A stretch of DNA of 46,443 bases, taken from NCBI GenBank assembly GCA_032059445.1, contig DAMCAP010000019.1:1-46443 (forward strand), written 5' to 3'. Both the position numbers and the translations under genes were made by a program. Of the stretch, positions 1 through 8,967 are shown piece by piece. Below the pieces are notes generated by a model. The model was not told the DNA's origin and did not search any database. It was given only the letters and a program-made list of their open reading frames with translations. Positions within the stretch are counted from its first letter, which is position 1; each line of letters opens with the position of its first letter. Source of the DNA: DAMCAP01 sp032059445. Its GTDB lineage: Bacteria; Bacillota; Clostridia; Oscillospirales; Ruminococcaceae.

Positions 1-199
1 GTTACCGAAAGGCTCACCCTTGTTGATCTCTTAGTCGCGGTATCCTGCAACTCGTTAGGAGGGATTGACCCAACTCACCTATTAACAAATTGCTCATAAA
101 TTAGGGAATTGCTCAGTATTTTCCACGCAAAGGGCGCAGTGATTGGCGCTTATACTCTGTATAAGCCTTTTGCTCTATTTATAAGAACGAATCGATTAT
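1..199. other. Left-edge region downstream of cheD, no gene recognised
   Basis: No gene can be supported here. A + strand frame is open from base 1 to a stop at 97-99, but its translation is not recognisable and no start is in view. A minus-strand frame is also partly open without a credible start. A perfect 8-bp hairpin (148-155 with 159-166, loop TCT) is followed on the + strand by CTTTTGCTC, so it would work better as a terminator for a + strand transcript entering from the left than for cheD. Confidence 0.35.
148..180 (+). terminator. Hairpin with weak T-rich tail
   Basis: GCTTATAC and GTATAAGC pair around a 3-nt loop, followed by a broken T-rich stretch in the + orientation. On the minus strand no T-run follows, so its use as the cheD terminator is doubtful. 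Confidence 0.35.
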
Positions 200-698
200 C
201 TACTTAACCCATTCGCCCTTAATCGCCGATTTGATGGTCATTGCGCCATCCTCCAGGGTAAAATAAAGGGTTCTCCCGAAGTTTTGCCCTACATCCTCTG
301 CGATAATTGGGATGCGAAGAGCAGCAAGCACGCTTTTGACCTCTTTTACATTACGAGCACCAATGTTTGAAATCGGTGACAAGCTGCCACTGACATTAAA
401 CATCTGCGCGCCTCCTGCGATCTTGGCACTCATGCGGGCTCGTCTTGCCCCCATAGCTTCGAGCTGCTTGACCAGCTCCTCGATCGCTGTGTCTGCANNN
501 NNNNNNNGCAAATCTCTGGATAGGCTGCGGATTGCTGGAGAGGGAGCTATTGGGGAGCATGATATGAGAGAGCCCCCCAATTTTGGTAACGCTGTCATAG
601 ATACAGATGCCCACGCAAGAGCCGAGAGCATAGGTGACCAATACGTCGGGCGCTCTCGACACCTTGAGATCAGATATTCCAACCACGATATTGCTCAT
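200..698 (-). CDS. cheD: Chemoreceptor glutamine deamidase CheD (interrupted by a scaffold gap)
   Basis: CheD deamidates glutamines in chemoreceptors and, in Gram-positive chemotaxis, binds CheC and stimulates its phosphatase activity. The residues matching the family's catalytic triad are visible: Thr22, Cys28 (in GSCVG) and His45 (in LSHIMLP). The C-terminal half carries the conserved ADTAIEEL and AKIAGGAQMF blocks. A run of 10 N (498-507) separates the halves and puts them in different frames. The flanks both carry TGC: merging them removes the N run and reads PIQRF-ADTAI, the normal family junction, giving an intact protein of 161 residues. The start ATG overlaps the cheC stop (ATGA), indicating translational coupling. 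It is the last gene of the fla/che operon in this window. Confidence 0.93.
498..507. other. Scaffold gap (10 N) inside cheD
   Basis: The gap is probably not real. In the minus orientation the left contig ends TTTGC and the right begins TGCAGAC. Overlapping the shared TGC restores the CheD frame and its expected length. Confidence 0.8.
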
Positions 699-1318
699 AT
701 AGACATCCCCAACTTATCCATGATTTTGTTGAGGCTGTCCACATCTGGTATCATCAGAATTCTACTGTAGATATTTTGATCATAGGTGGTAAACTCGTCC
801 TCGATAAAGATAATATTGTCGCTGATATTGGCATAATGGATTGCCGGCACGCTTAAAATAGAGCCTGCCATATCAATGCATACAGAGGGTACCGATATAT
901 TGATCTTAAGCCCCGTCAGCTCTGAAATAGCAGTTACATAAGATGCTGCCAGTATATTGGCGATCTCACTCATAACCGAAAACTCCATTTCGCCCAGATC
1001 CATTGGGGTGTCTTCTTCTCTGCCAAGCAAGGCATTTAGGGTCATGTGGGCAAAGTCCTTCTGCAAGAGGAACATGATCATCCCTGTAACATCCTCATTG
1101 AGTGTTAGCAGAGCGCCCACGATCATTTCCTCAGGCCCTCCCAAAATCTGGGTGACCTCCTCAAAATCCAGCAACCTGATCTTTGATACTGCCATATTGA
1201 CTGGTTTGCTAAGCAGCTGTGAGAGGGCGGTAACTGCATTACCTGAGCCGATATTCCCCAGCTCCTTTAGCAAATCCAACTGTAGGGGGTTAAGGTCCTT
1301 ATATGCTTCCAGTGGCAT
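695..1318 (-). CDS. cheC: CheY-P phosphatase CheC
   Basis: CheC removes phosphate from CheY-P and partners with CheD in adaptation. Both copies of the family's active-site signature are present: ELGNIGSGNA near residue 20 and SEIANILAASY about 100 residues later, each with the Glu and Asn used for catalysis. I chose the ATG at 1318 (MPLEAYKDL, 207 residues) because AAAGGAGG lies just upstream; an upstream start at 1387 would add 23 residues without such a site. The stop overlaps the cheD start by ATGA. It is a stand-alone CheC rather than the FliY fusion, which is encoded separately at 9781-11106. Confidence 0.95.
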   Translation of the reverse strand: MPLEAYKDLNPLQLDLLKELGNIGSGNAVTALSQLLSKPVNMAVSKIRLLDFEEVTQILGGPEEMIVGALLTLNEDVTGMIMFLLQKDFAHMTLNALLGREEDTPMDLGEMEFSVMSEIANILAASYVTAISELTGLKINISVPSVCIDMAGSILSVPAIHYANISDNIIFIEDEFTTYDQNIYSRILMIPDVDSLNKIMDKLGMSI

Positions 1319-1387
1319 ACATGTGCCTCCTTTGTAAAATGTCCTGCCAAGAGACTTGGCAACAGGTGATGTGGGGGACAATGCCAC

Positions 1388-1560
1388 TTAAGACAGGTGG
1401 CAAAACAGTGTTATGCTCAATTGAGTTTCCTCAATGGTATACACCAAGCTTGATGAACCTTTGAGGCCGCGCTTCTCTAGTGGCATCGTCACCTTGATAG
1501 CTTTAGATATCGAAGTATGATGCCCAGATGCCCGAACCCCATCTATAGTATATTTAACAG
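1388..1560 (-). pseudogene. Possible 5'-truncated gene remnant between flgG and cheC
   Basis: The gap between flgG and cheC holds a frame that stays open from the flgG stop to a TAA at 1388-1390. Its translation is protein-like (fragments such as SKAIKVTMPLEKRG and VYTIEETQLS). No good start exists at the upstream end; the only in-frame ATG (1486) has a weak AAGGTG site and would give about 32 residues. I do not recognise it. It may be a decayed gene or chance. Confidence 0.25.
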
Positions 1561-2304
1561 TTAACGCAGGTTGTTTACGATTTCTTCGATTTCATCAGAA
1601 ATCTTGACTACCTTTGCATTGAGCTGAAAGGCTCTTTGGTTATGTATGACATTGACCATTTCATCAGCGAGATCGATGTTGGAGCGCTCTAGCACACCCT
1701 CCACCACCTCACAAGATGTGGTGCCATCAAGATCAGCCAGAGACCTTACCTTGCCGCTTACAGCGCTTTCTTGATAAGCAGTGCTACCTGCCGGTGTTAG
1801 GCCATAAGGGTTTTCAAATAGAAATACCCCCAGCTGATCTTTGATCCCAGTCAGATCAAATTTGCCACTGGTTTCGTCAAAGGGGAGCTGGATAGGCTTC
1901 TTCTTGCTATCGAGGACATACTCTCCCGAAGAAGTCACCAAAAAGGACTTATTGCCCTCAACGCTGACCTGAAAAGAACCATTTCTGGTATAGCGGATCT
2001 CTCCGTCGGCAGCCTTGATACTAAAAAGCCCCTCGCCGCTGATGGCGAAATCAAGTGGGCGCTCAGTATACTCCAGTGCACCCTGCTTGTAGATTAAGTT
2101 GAGTGATTGCATACGAGTACCATGACCCCTAAGCATGTTTTCGTTGTTATATACATCTAGATTGCTATACAGCAGGTCGGCAAATACCGCATTTTGCTTT
2201 TTGAAGCCTGGGGTATTGACATTTGAAATGTTGTTAGAGGTAACGTCCATGCTTTTCTGATAACCCAGCATACCCGAAACAGCATTATAAAAAGAAATAT
2301 TCAT
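1561..2304 (-). CDS. flgG: Flagellar basal-body rod protein, FlgG family
   Basis: This belongs to the family of axial proteins that build the distal rod. The N-terminal rod signature SGMLGYQKSMDVTSNNIS and NVNTPGF are present, followed by the central TERPLDFAISGEGLF block typical of FlgF/FlgG. The C-terminus has NVIHNQRAFQLNAKVV, which packs with the N-terminal helix in the axial structure. At 247 residues it is of normal size. It follows a second member of the family (2337-3131) by 32 nt, matching the flhO-flhP pair of Bacillus. The assignment of flgG versus flgF between the two is by C-terminal similarity and is not certain. Confidence 0.85.
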   Translation of the reverse strand: MNISFYNAVSGMLGYQKSMDVTSNNISNVNTPGFKKQNAVFADLLYSNLDVYNNENMLRGHGTRMQSLNLIYKQGALEYTERPLDFAISGEGLFSIKAADGEIRYTRNGSFQVSVEGNKSFLVTSSGEYVLDSKKKPIQLPFDETSGKFDLTGIKDQLGVFLFENPYGLTPAGSTAYQESAVSGKVRSLADLDGTTSCEVVEGVLERSNIDLADEMVNVIHNQRAFQLNAKVVKISDEIEEIVNNLR

Positions 2305-2336
2305 CTATTCATCCCTCTTTCTATCCTATGCAATCC

Positions 2337-3131
2337 TTAGAGGCTTGCAATCTCTGTAGCGGCGGATTGGTTCATACGGTCTACAATCTTCATGGCGCTG
2401 CTGGCGGCCTGTAGGGCACGCTGTGCTTCCATCACACGGGTCATTTCGCGGTTGATATCTACATTAGATGCCTCAAGGGTATTTTGAAGCACATCTACTC
2501 GCTCTGCAGGCAGGGCGTTTTCTACATCGTTGATCCGAAACACACCGTGACCATAATGGAGCGGCGTATCCCCCTCGACAGGATTGATCACTCGCAGGGT
2601 TTCGACCTGCTTGCCATTTTGATAGACCGCACCGTCACGCTCTACCACAAAATCTGATGAATGAAGCTGTATATCGCCTCCTAAGCCTTGCACTCTGCCT
2701 ACACCCTTAAGTACCAGATATCCCTGGTCATCCAGATCAAAGCTGCCGTTTCGGCTTAAGTAGATTTCACCTCTTTGCTCATCGCCCGGCAGGGCATCTT
2801 CATCCCCTGCTCCCTGCTGCTGCACCGCCTGTATCGTAAAATACCCCTCACCATTGATGGCAAGGTCAAAGGGGCGCTCGGTCTGCTGCAATGCACTAGG
2901 GTCAAAGGAGGTAGGCACTGCCTCTACAATTTGTATAGGTGCACCAGCTCCGATCCTCTGACTATTGCCTTTTTCCATCCTGAACAGCATCTCTTGCTCA
3001 AAGGTTGTAGTCACCAGATTTTGTGCACGATAGCCCGGGGTTTTGATATTGGCGATATTGCCGGAGAGCACCGCAAGCTTACGCTGTGAATTGAGCATGG
3101 AAGATGCTGCTGTAAAAAAACTGTTTGCCAT
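2337..3131 (-). CDS. flgF: Flagellar basal-body rod protein, FlgF/FlgG (FlhO/FlhP) family
   Basis: A 264-residue rod protein. It opens with AASSMLNSQRKLAVLSGNIA and IKTPGYR, has the central TERPFDLAINGEGYFTI block, and ends with the conserved EMTRVMEAQRALQAAS helix. Proteins of this type form the rod between the MS ring and the hook. It starts 31 nt after the sigma factor gene and precedes the related flgG, so the pair is co-transcribed with fliA. A short acidic insert (GAGDEDALPGDEQRGE) sits after the core block. Confidence 0.82.
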   Translation of the reverse strand: MANSFFTAASSMLNSQRKLAVLSGNIANIKTPGYRAQNLVTTTFEQEMLFRMEKGNSQRIGAGAPIQIVEAVPTSFDPSALQQTERPFDLAINGEGYFTIQAVQQQGAGDEDALPGDEQRGEIYLSRNGSFDLDDQGYLVLKGVGRVQGLGGDIQLHSSDFVVERDGAVYQNGKQVETLRVINPVEGDTPLHYGHGVFRINDVENALPAERVDVLQNTLEASNVDINREMTRVMEAQRALQAASSAMKIVDRMNQSAATEIASL

Positions 3132-3162
3132 AATTCTGACCTTCCTTTCAGCTTATAGATTG

Positions 3163-3936
3163 CTAACCCTTGACATAACGCTCAAGGGTGGGCCGAAGCT
3201 TTAAAATCGCCTTGGCATGGATCTGGCACACCCTAGGCTCGCTAACTCCTAGTACCTTTGAGATGCCTGCAAACTTTAGCCCCTCCTTATAATAGAGCGA
3301 AAGCACCAGCCGTTCTCTTTCGGTAAGACCATCGATTGCCGCTACCAGCACCTCTCTTAGCTCCTGGGCATAAATCTGATCGATATCATTCTCGTCAGTT
3401 TCCTGCTCCCTGATATCCAGAGCAACTGACTCCTGTATCAGCTCCTCAAAGGACACCGTCACAGCGCTGGAGATCTCTCGATAGGCTTTGTTGATAAAAT
3501 CTACTGTTACATTTAAATGCTCTGCGATCTCGGCTGAGGTAGGCTCCCGCATATAACGATTGGAGAGCACCGTATATGCCTCTGCGATATCGCTAGCGGA
3601 TTTACGCACCCTGCGTGGGATCCAATCCTGCTTACGTACGAAATCTAGCATCGCACCATGGACTCTGATATAAGCATAGGATTCAAACTTCGCACCAACC
3701 TCAGGGTCAAACTTCTCGATGCAATCGATCAGCGCCAAAATCCCTTGATTGATCATATCCTCCACTTGAGCATATTTTGCCGAAATGCCTCTTGTCTGGA
3801 TTGCTATGTGCCGGGCTATATAGCTGTAATGCATCACAAGCTGATTCCTGATATCAATATCCTTGGTGCGCTTGTATTCCAGCATCAGGTCAATAGGGTT
3901 GTCCACTACTGCTACGCTGCCGTCATTCCAGCTCAT
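3163..3936 (-). CDS. fliA: RNA polymerase sigma factor for flagellar genes (sigma-28/sigma-D, FliA)
   Basis: This sigma factor directs transcription of late flagellar genes and is held inactive by FlgM until the hook is finished. At 257 residues it has family length. Region 2 is visible (EDMINQGILALIDCIEKFDP and the DFVRKQDWIPRRVR stretch), as are region 3 (REPTSAEIAEHL) and region 4 (LTERERLVLSLYYKEGL with the recognition helix SEPRVCQIHAKA). The ATG at 3936 follows AGGAGG. It sits 20 nt after flhA; many Clostridia carry flhF and flhG there. Its anti-sigma factor FlgM is at 40931-41257, and sequences resembling its promoters occur before fliC, flgM, fliD and the cadherin-like gene. Confidence 0.95.
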   Translation of the reverse strand: MSWNDGSVAVVDNPIDLMLEYKRTKDIDIRNQLVMHYSYIARHIAIQTRGISAKYAQVEDMINQGILALIDCIEKFDPEVGAKFESYAYIRVHGAMLDFVRKQDWIPRRVRKSASDIAEAYTVLSNRYMREPTSAEIAEHLNVTVDFINKAYREISSAVTVSFEELIQESVALDIREQETDENDIDQIYAQELREVLVAAIDGLTERERLVLSLYYKEGLKFAGISKVLGVSEPRVCQIHAKAILKLRPTLERYVKG

Positions 3937-3956
3937 CTGTCCAGCCTCCTTTTGTC

Positions 3957-5999
3957 TTAGTTTAGGCGGATGTTACCAAGCGCCTGTATCTGTATATTGC
4001 CGTCAATCTCATTAAACGATAGTACCACCGCACTGGGGTAAAACTGATCAACCAACTTTTTGAAGTAGATGCGCACGATAGGCGAAGTAAGGATAATTGG
4101 GGTCTGCACCAGATCCTTAACCTTATTAAGCTCTTTGGTGGTGGCTGCCACAATGTCTTGGATGACATTTGCATCTAGTGCCAGATAGGAGCCGATGCTT
4201 GCCTTTTTGACCGAGCCCATGATCATATTTTCGATCCCTGCATCTAGACTAATTACTCTGATCTGACCAGCATCGGCAAATTTATGAGAAATCGTCCGCT
4301 TAAGGGACTGGCGGACATATTTTGTGAGCATATCGGTATCTTTTACGGTGGTACCATAATCCGATAGGGTTTCGAGGATGGTCTCCATATCCCGTATCGG
4401 TACTCCTTCCTTCAAGAGGCTGGAGAGTACCTTTTGCAGCTCGCCAATGGAGATTACACCGGGGATGGTATCTGCCACAATTGGAGCATTGATCTTCTTG
4501 ACGTTTTCGAGGAGGTTGTTGACCTCCTGCCTTGTGAGCAGCTCGTGGGCGTGCCTCTTGATGACCTCTGCCATGTGGGTGATGATTACCGAGGTAGGGT
4601 CGATGAGGGTATAGCCTGCCAGCTCTGCCTCCATCTTTTTGTCTTCACTGATCCACTTAGCTGGGATGCCAAACGCAGGCTCTATGGTTTCGATACCATC
4701 GATTTCTTCGTCAATCTCCTCAGAAGCGAGGGCAAGGTAGTGGTCTACCAGCACATCTCCCTTTGCTACAGTTTCCCCTTTAAAGCGGATGCTGTACTGA
4801 TTGGGGTTTAGCTGGCCACTGTCTTTGAGGCGGACGGAGGGCACAACCATACCCATTTCCATAGCAAACTGCTTACGAAACATGACCACACGGTCTACGA
4901 AGCTACCGCCACTGTTTTCATCTACCAGAGGGATCAGGCTGTAGCCAAACTCCATCTCAATGGCTTCTACATTCAAAAGCTCATAGACATTCTCGATATT
5001 TTTATAATATGAAGCCTCGCTGGCGATTTCGGTTGTGGTTTCTAAGGCAGGCTCTAATTCGGGCTCTTGCGCCTTACGCAGTAGCATGAAGCCCAAGCCA
5101 ATCAACGCTCCCGATGCAGTCATTACCTGTGGCACAGGGAAGCCGATCAGACAAAGAGTCGACATCGCCGTACCAGCCAAAATCAAAACCATCGGCTGAG
5201 AAAAAAACTGCTTGGAAAGATCGGAATTTAAGCTGGACTCAGAGCCTGAGCTGGTTACGATAATACCGGTTGCTACAGAAATCAACAAGGCGGGGATCTG
5301 GCTCATCAGTCCATCGCCAACTGTCGCGGTGGAATAGATCTGCATGATCTCTTTGAAGCTGCCTTCGTTATTGACAAAGCCCATCAAAATTCCGCCGATG
5401 AGGTTAATGAGCGTAACAATGATGGAGATAATCGCATCTCCTTTTACAAACTTCGAGGCACCGTCCATCGAGCCGAAGAAGTTGGCCTCCTGCTGGATGA
5501 TCTGTCTACGCTCTCTTGCCTGCTGTTCATCGATTAAGCCAGAGCTTAAATCGGCATCGATTGCCATCTGCTTACCGGGCATCGCATCCAGCGTAAATCG
5601 GGCGCTGACTTCTGCCACACGCTCCGAGCCTTTGGTAATGACGATAAACTGCACCAGCACGATGATTAAGAAGATAACAAGACCGAGCACCACATTGCCC
5701 TTGATGACAAACTCACCGAAGGTCTTGACCACCTTCCCTGCGTTACCGTGATTTGAAAGAATCAGCCTTGTAGAGGATACGTTAAGGGCCATCCGAAACA
5801 AGGTAGTAATCAGCAGGATCGATGGGAAAGTCGAGAACTCCAAAGGCTTCTTAATAAACATGGAGGTCAGCAGAATGATAAAGGACAAGGCAAGGTTAAA
5901 TATAAACATAAAGTCCAGTACCCAGTCTGCCAGTGGGATAATCAGGAGGAATATGATCAAGAGTACAAATAAAGGGACTACGACGTCAAATCTTTTCAC
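3957..5999 (-). CDS. flhA: Flagellar type III export gate protein FlhA
   Basis: FlhA is the major export-gate component of the flagellar secretion system in the inner membrane. The protein has 680 residues: about eight membrane segments in the first 310, then a large cytoplasmic domain that docks chaperone-substrate complexes. The conserved family block runs through LFRMALNVSSTRLIL, VSARFTLDAMPGKQMAID and GDAIISIIV. The start is GTG at 5999, overlapping the flhB stop as GTGA, so the two are translationally coupled. The fliA sigma gene follows 20 nt later. Confidence 0.97.
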   Translation of the reverse strand: MKRFDVVVPLFVLLIIFLLIIPLADWVLDFMFIFNLALSFIILLTSMFIKKPLEFSTFPSILLITTLFRMALNVSSTRLILSNHGNAGKVVKTFGEFVIKGNVVLGLVIFLIIVLVQFIVITKGSERVAEVSARFTLDAMPGKQMAIDADLSSGLIDEQQARERRQIIQQEANFFGSMDGASKFVKGDAIISIIVTLINLIGGILMGFVNNEGSFKEIMQIYSTATVGDGLMSQIPALLISVATGIIVTSSGSESSLNSDLSKQFFSQPMVLILAGTAMSTLCLIGFPVPQVMTASGALIGLGFMLLRKAQEPELEPALETTTEIASEASYYKNIENVYELLNVEAIEMEFGYSLIPLVDENSGGSFVDRVVMFRKQFAMEMGMVVPSVRLKDSGQLNPNQYSIRFKGETVAKGDVLVDHYLALASEEIDEEIDGIETIEPAFGIPAKWISEDKKMEAELAGYTLIDPTSVIITHMAEVIKRHAHELLTRQEVNNLLENVKKINAPIVADTIPGVISIGELQKVLSSLLKEGVPIRDMETILETLSDYGTTVKDTDMLTKYVRQSLKRTISHKFADAGQIRVISLDAGIENMIMGSVKKASIGSYLALDANVIQDIVAATTKELNKVKDLVQTPIILTSPIVRIYFKKLVDQFYPSAVVLSFNEIDGNIQIQALGNIRLN

Positions 6000-7060
6000 C
6001 TTTGCAATTCCTTCTTCTTTAAGCTATATACAAACGCCAGCAATTCAGCCACGGGCTGATAAAACTTGTCGGGAATCTCCATATCAAGCTCTACCGCCTC
6101 ATATAGGCCTCTTGCCAACGGCTTATTTTCTGTGATAAATACATTGTTCTTCTCCCCTACTTCCACGATCTTTAGAGCCAGATGGTCTGCCCCCTTTGCC
6201 ACCACCACAGGGGCGTGGTTTTTGTCGGGAGCGTATTGCAGCGCTACTGCAAAGTGGGTAGGGTTACGGATGATGAGATCAGCAGCAGGTACCTTTTGCA
6301 TCATACGGCTCATCGCCTGCTGGCGCTGCTTTTCTTTAATTTTACCCTTAATCTCAGGGTCACCTTCGGTCTGCTTATACTCATCCTTGATATCCTGCTT
6401 GCTCATCCTGAGGCTTTTTTCATACTCCCACCATTGGTAGCCGTAGTCAAAGCAGGCAAGGAAGAGGAAGATCACTGCTACCGTATTGACAATAGACATG
6501 ATGCTGCTACCCAAAAGGGAAATCGCATTTAAAATATCCATATTCATCATGCGCGGTACTGTCGGGAGGATTTTGTTCATTGAGGTATAGATGATATAGC
6601 CCAGCACCGTGATCTTTAAGAGAGATTTTATCAGCTCTACCAGCGAGCGTAGGGAAAACATCTTTTTAAAGCCTTCTAGAGGGTTGATGCGGCTGCCCTT
6701 AAACTCTAATAGCTTTGTGGTAAAGAGCATACGGGTCTGTCCTCCCGTAATGGCTACCGTGGCTGCCGAAGAGATCAACAAAAAGGGCAGCGCTACGAGT
6801 GCAAAGACACCTGCACCCTGTGCAAATAAGATCTTAATATCTTCGGGCGCTAGAGTCTCGGTAATGGCGCTCTTCATAAAAAAATCGGTAAAGGATTTTT
6901 TTAATACCTCCAGTGCAGTAGGGCCGATCAGCTTGAGAGCATAAAACATGACGATCATGGTAGCAACGGTGGTAATTTCTTTACTTTGAAAGATATTACC
7001 CTTTTTTCGTTCGTCACTTCGCCGTTTGGGCGTGGCTTTTTCTGTTTTTTCGCCTGCCAT
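5996..7060 (-). CDS. flhB: Flagellar export switch protein FlhB
   Basis: FlhB switches export specificity from rod/hook to filament proteins. The 354-residue protein has four membrane segments followed by a cytoplasmic domain with the self-cleavage motif NPTH at residues 266-269. The N-terminal GEKTEKATPKRR stretch is typical. The partner that triggers the switch, FliK, is encoded upstream in the same operon. The gene lies 27 nt after fliR and overlaps flhA. Confidence 0.97.
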   Translation of the reverse strand: MAGEKTEKATPKRRSDERKKGNIFQSKEITTVATMIVMFYALKLIGPTALEVLKKSFTDFFMKSAITETLAPEDIKILFAQGAGVFALVALPFLLISSAATVAITGGQTRMLFTTKLLEFKGSRINPLEGFKKMFSLRSLVELIKSLLKITVLGYIIYTSMNKILPTVPRMMNMDILNAISLLGSSIMSIVNTVAVIFLFLACFDYGYQWWEYEKSLRMSKQDIKDEYKQTEGDPEIKGKIKEKQRQQAMSRMMQKVPAADLIIRNPTHFAVALQYAPDKNHAPVVVAKGADHLALKIVEVGEKNNVFITENKPLARGLYEAVELDMEIPDKFYQPVAELLAFVYSLKKKELQR

Positions 7061-7087
7061 CCTGATCCCCCCTTAAGCGCAGCATCC

Positions 7088-7858
7088 TTACACCAATATA
7101 AGCATTACTTTTTCCATGTTGCGAAACATTTGATCCATATAGTTTTGCAGGAAGTCCGTTACAGGAGCAGCCAGTAGAAGCAGTAGCACCAGACCCATCA
7201 GCAGCTTAAACTGAATGTTGATGACAAACACATGGATCTGGGGGATGAGCTTCATGAGGATACCCATACAGACCTCTAAGATAAACTCCACTGCGATAAA
7301 AGGCAGCGCCAACTTAATGCAAAGCACAAATACATCGGCAAACAGCTTGATCAAAAACTCCGCCGCTGCTGTAAATACGATATCTCTTGCTCCCAGAGGG
7401 ATAATATCGTAAGAAGCAGCAAAAATCTTGATCATCAGCAGGTGGCTGTCGGTCAAGAAGATATACACAATAAAGATGATACTAAACCAGTTGCCAGTCA
7501 CCGACATCTGGATGTTGGTACCAGGGTCAAACACCTTTGCCATAGACAAGCCAAACTGGGTATCGATCACATCACCTGCAAAAAAGATCATATAATAAAA
7601 AATCTGGAAGACCGACCCGCAGCAAAAGCCGATAAACAGCTCCCTGCTCATAGCCTCAATCAAACGAAACCCGTCAAAGACCGTAGGTTGACCGATCTGC
7701 GTAGGCGAGAGGATCAAGGTCAGTGCCAACACCAACCCCATCTTAAACTGGGTAGGCGTATTGCGCCGCGCAAAGAGAGGGTTAAAGAGAATCATTCCGC
7801 TCATCCGCACAAAAACCAACAGATACACAAAATAATCCTGAAATATTGCATCCCACAT
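7088..7858 (-). CDS. fliR: Flagellar export apparatus protein FliR
   Basis: FliR forms the export-gate core with FliP and FliQ. The 256-residue protein has about six hydrophobic segments and conserved features such as the N-terminal LVFVRMSGMILFNPLF and the central FDPGTNIQMS region. It starts 7 nt after fliQ, in the usual fliP-fliQ-fliR-flhB order. Confidence 0.95.
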   Translation of the reverse strand: MWDAIFQDYFVYLLVFVRMSGMILFNPLFARRNTPTQFKMGLVLALTLILSPTQIGQPTVFDGFRLIEAMSRELFIGFCCGSVFQIFYYMIFFAGDVIDTQFGLSMAKVFDPGTNIQMSVTGNWFSIIFIVYIFLTDSHLLMIKIFAASYDIIPLGARDIVFTAAAEFLIKLFADVFVLCIKLALPFIAVEFILEVCMGILMKLIPQIHVFVINIQFKLLMGLVLLLLLAAPVTDFLQNYMDQMFRNMEKVMLILV

Positions 7859-7865
7859 ATCGGCC

Positions 7866-8129
7866 TCACAACGTCGACATCAGCGAAAACAACTTGTAAA
7901 TGTAATCGCTCATCAGGTTAAACATCCAAGAGCCCATAGCCAGCAGCATCAGTGCGATGACGATTACCTTGGGTACAAAAGTCAGGGTCTGCTCGTGGAT
8001 CTGCGTAGCAGCCTGAAACACAGCAATAACCAGACCGATTACAATACTGACGGTGAGGATTGGAGCAGCCAGCTTAAGCGCTACCAGCACGCCTTCTTGC
8101 ATTACACCCACCAACTGTCCTTGGGTCAC
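7866..8129 (-). CDS. fliQ: Flagellar export apparatus protein FliQ
   Basis: A small 87-residue membrane protein with two long hydrophobic segments and the conserved FQAATQIHEQTLTFVPK stretch between them. FliQ wraps around the FliP-FliR core of the export gate. The start is GTG at 8129 behind AAGGAG. It lies between fliP and fliR. Confidence 0.95.
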   Translation of the reverse strand: MTQGQLVGVMQEGVLVALKLAAPILTVSIVIGLVIAVFQAATQIHEQTLTFVPKVIVIALMLLAMGSWMFNLMSDYIYKLFSLMSTL

Positions 8130-8154
8130 TTAAATCAGCTCCTTACCCAGCATA

Positions 8155-8967
8155 TTATCGAAAGCTCTTAACCAAGGTACTGATCAGCAGCCCCCAACCG
8201 TCTACCAAAACAAAAACCATGATCTTAAAAGGAAGGGCAATCATAGCCGGCGGCAGCATCACCATACCCATCGACATCAGGGTACTGGAGACCACCATAT
8301 CTATAATCAAAAACGGGATAAACAAAAGGAAGCCCATAGTAAAGGCACGCTTAAGCTCACTGGTGATAAAAGCCGGCACAATTACCTCAAGCCCCAGATC
8401 AATCAAACGCTCAGGCTCGGTTTCGATGCTGCCCTCTGGGAGCGCCGCGCCAGAGATGGTCAAAAACAGATTGAGGTCCTTCTTATGTACCTGCTTAAGC
8501 ATAAAGGTTTTGATCGGCTTAGAGGCTTCTTTTAGCGCCTCCTGTGAGGTCATCTCTCCCGCCTTATAGGGCTTGTATGCGGTAGTTTCGATTTCTTTTA
8601 GCACAGGGTTCATGATAAACAAGGTCAAAAAGAGTGCAAGCCCGATGATAATCTGATTTGGCGGCGACTGCTGTGTACCCATAGCATTTCGCAAAAAAGA
8701 CATTACAATAATGATACGGGTAAAGCTGGTCATCATGATCAGCATCGTAGGAGCGAGTGCGATCAAAACTAAGGTAAATAAGATTTCGATGGTGCCTAGG
8801 GTATTTTCTCCTGCGTTGGCTGTGCCAAGCTCCAGCCTCACTGCTGGAGCAGCATATGAGGAGATCTGCCCCAGTGCAAAAAACAACAGCGCGATAGTTA
8901 TACCAGAGATCATAAAGCGGAGCAGATGCTTTTTGAGCTCTTTTTTCTTATTGATTACTGCTTCCAC
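8155..8967 (-). CDS. fliP: Flagellar export gate pore protein FliP
   Basis: FliP makes the pore of the flagellar export gate. The conserved core is clear (SFTRIIIVMSFLRNAMGTQQ, PPNQIIIGLALFLTLF, FIPFLIIDMVVSSTLMSMGM). I place the start at GTG 8967, directly behind AGGAGGAGG, giving 270 residues with a typical N-terminal signal sequence (KKKELKKHLLRF then a hydrophobic stretch ending near SSYAAP). A longer frame begins at 9042 but runs deep into fliO. With the GTG start the overlap with fliO is 20 nt. Confidence 0.95.
   Translation of the reverse strand: MEAVINKKKELKKHLLRFMISGITIALLFFALGQISSYAAPAVRLELGTANAGENTLGTIEILFTLVLIALAPTMLIMMTSFTRIIIVMSFLRNAMGTQQSPPNQIIIGLALFLTLFIMNPVLKEIETTAYKPYKAGEMTSQEALKEASKPIKTFMLKQVHKKDLNLFLTISGAALPEGSIETEPERLIDLGLEVIVPAFITSELKRAFTMGFLLFIPFLIIDMVVSSTLMSMGMVMLPPAMIALPFKIMVFVLVDGWGLLISTLVKSFR

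Noticed and set aside
1..99. Partial + strand open frame at the left edge
   Set aside because: The translation is unrecognisable and the opposite strand is equally open, so coding cannot be supported.
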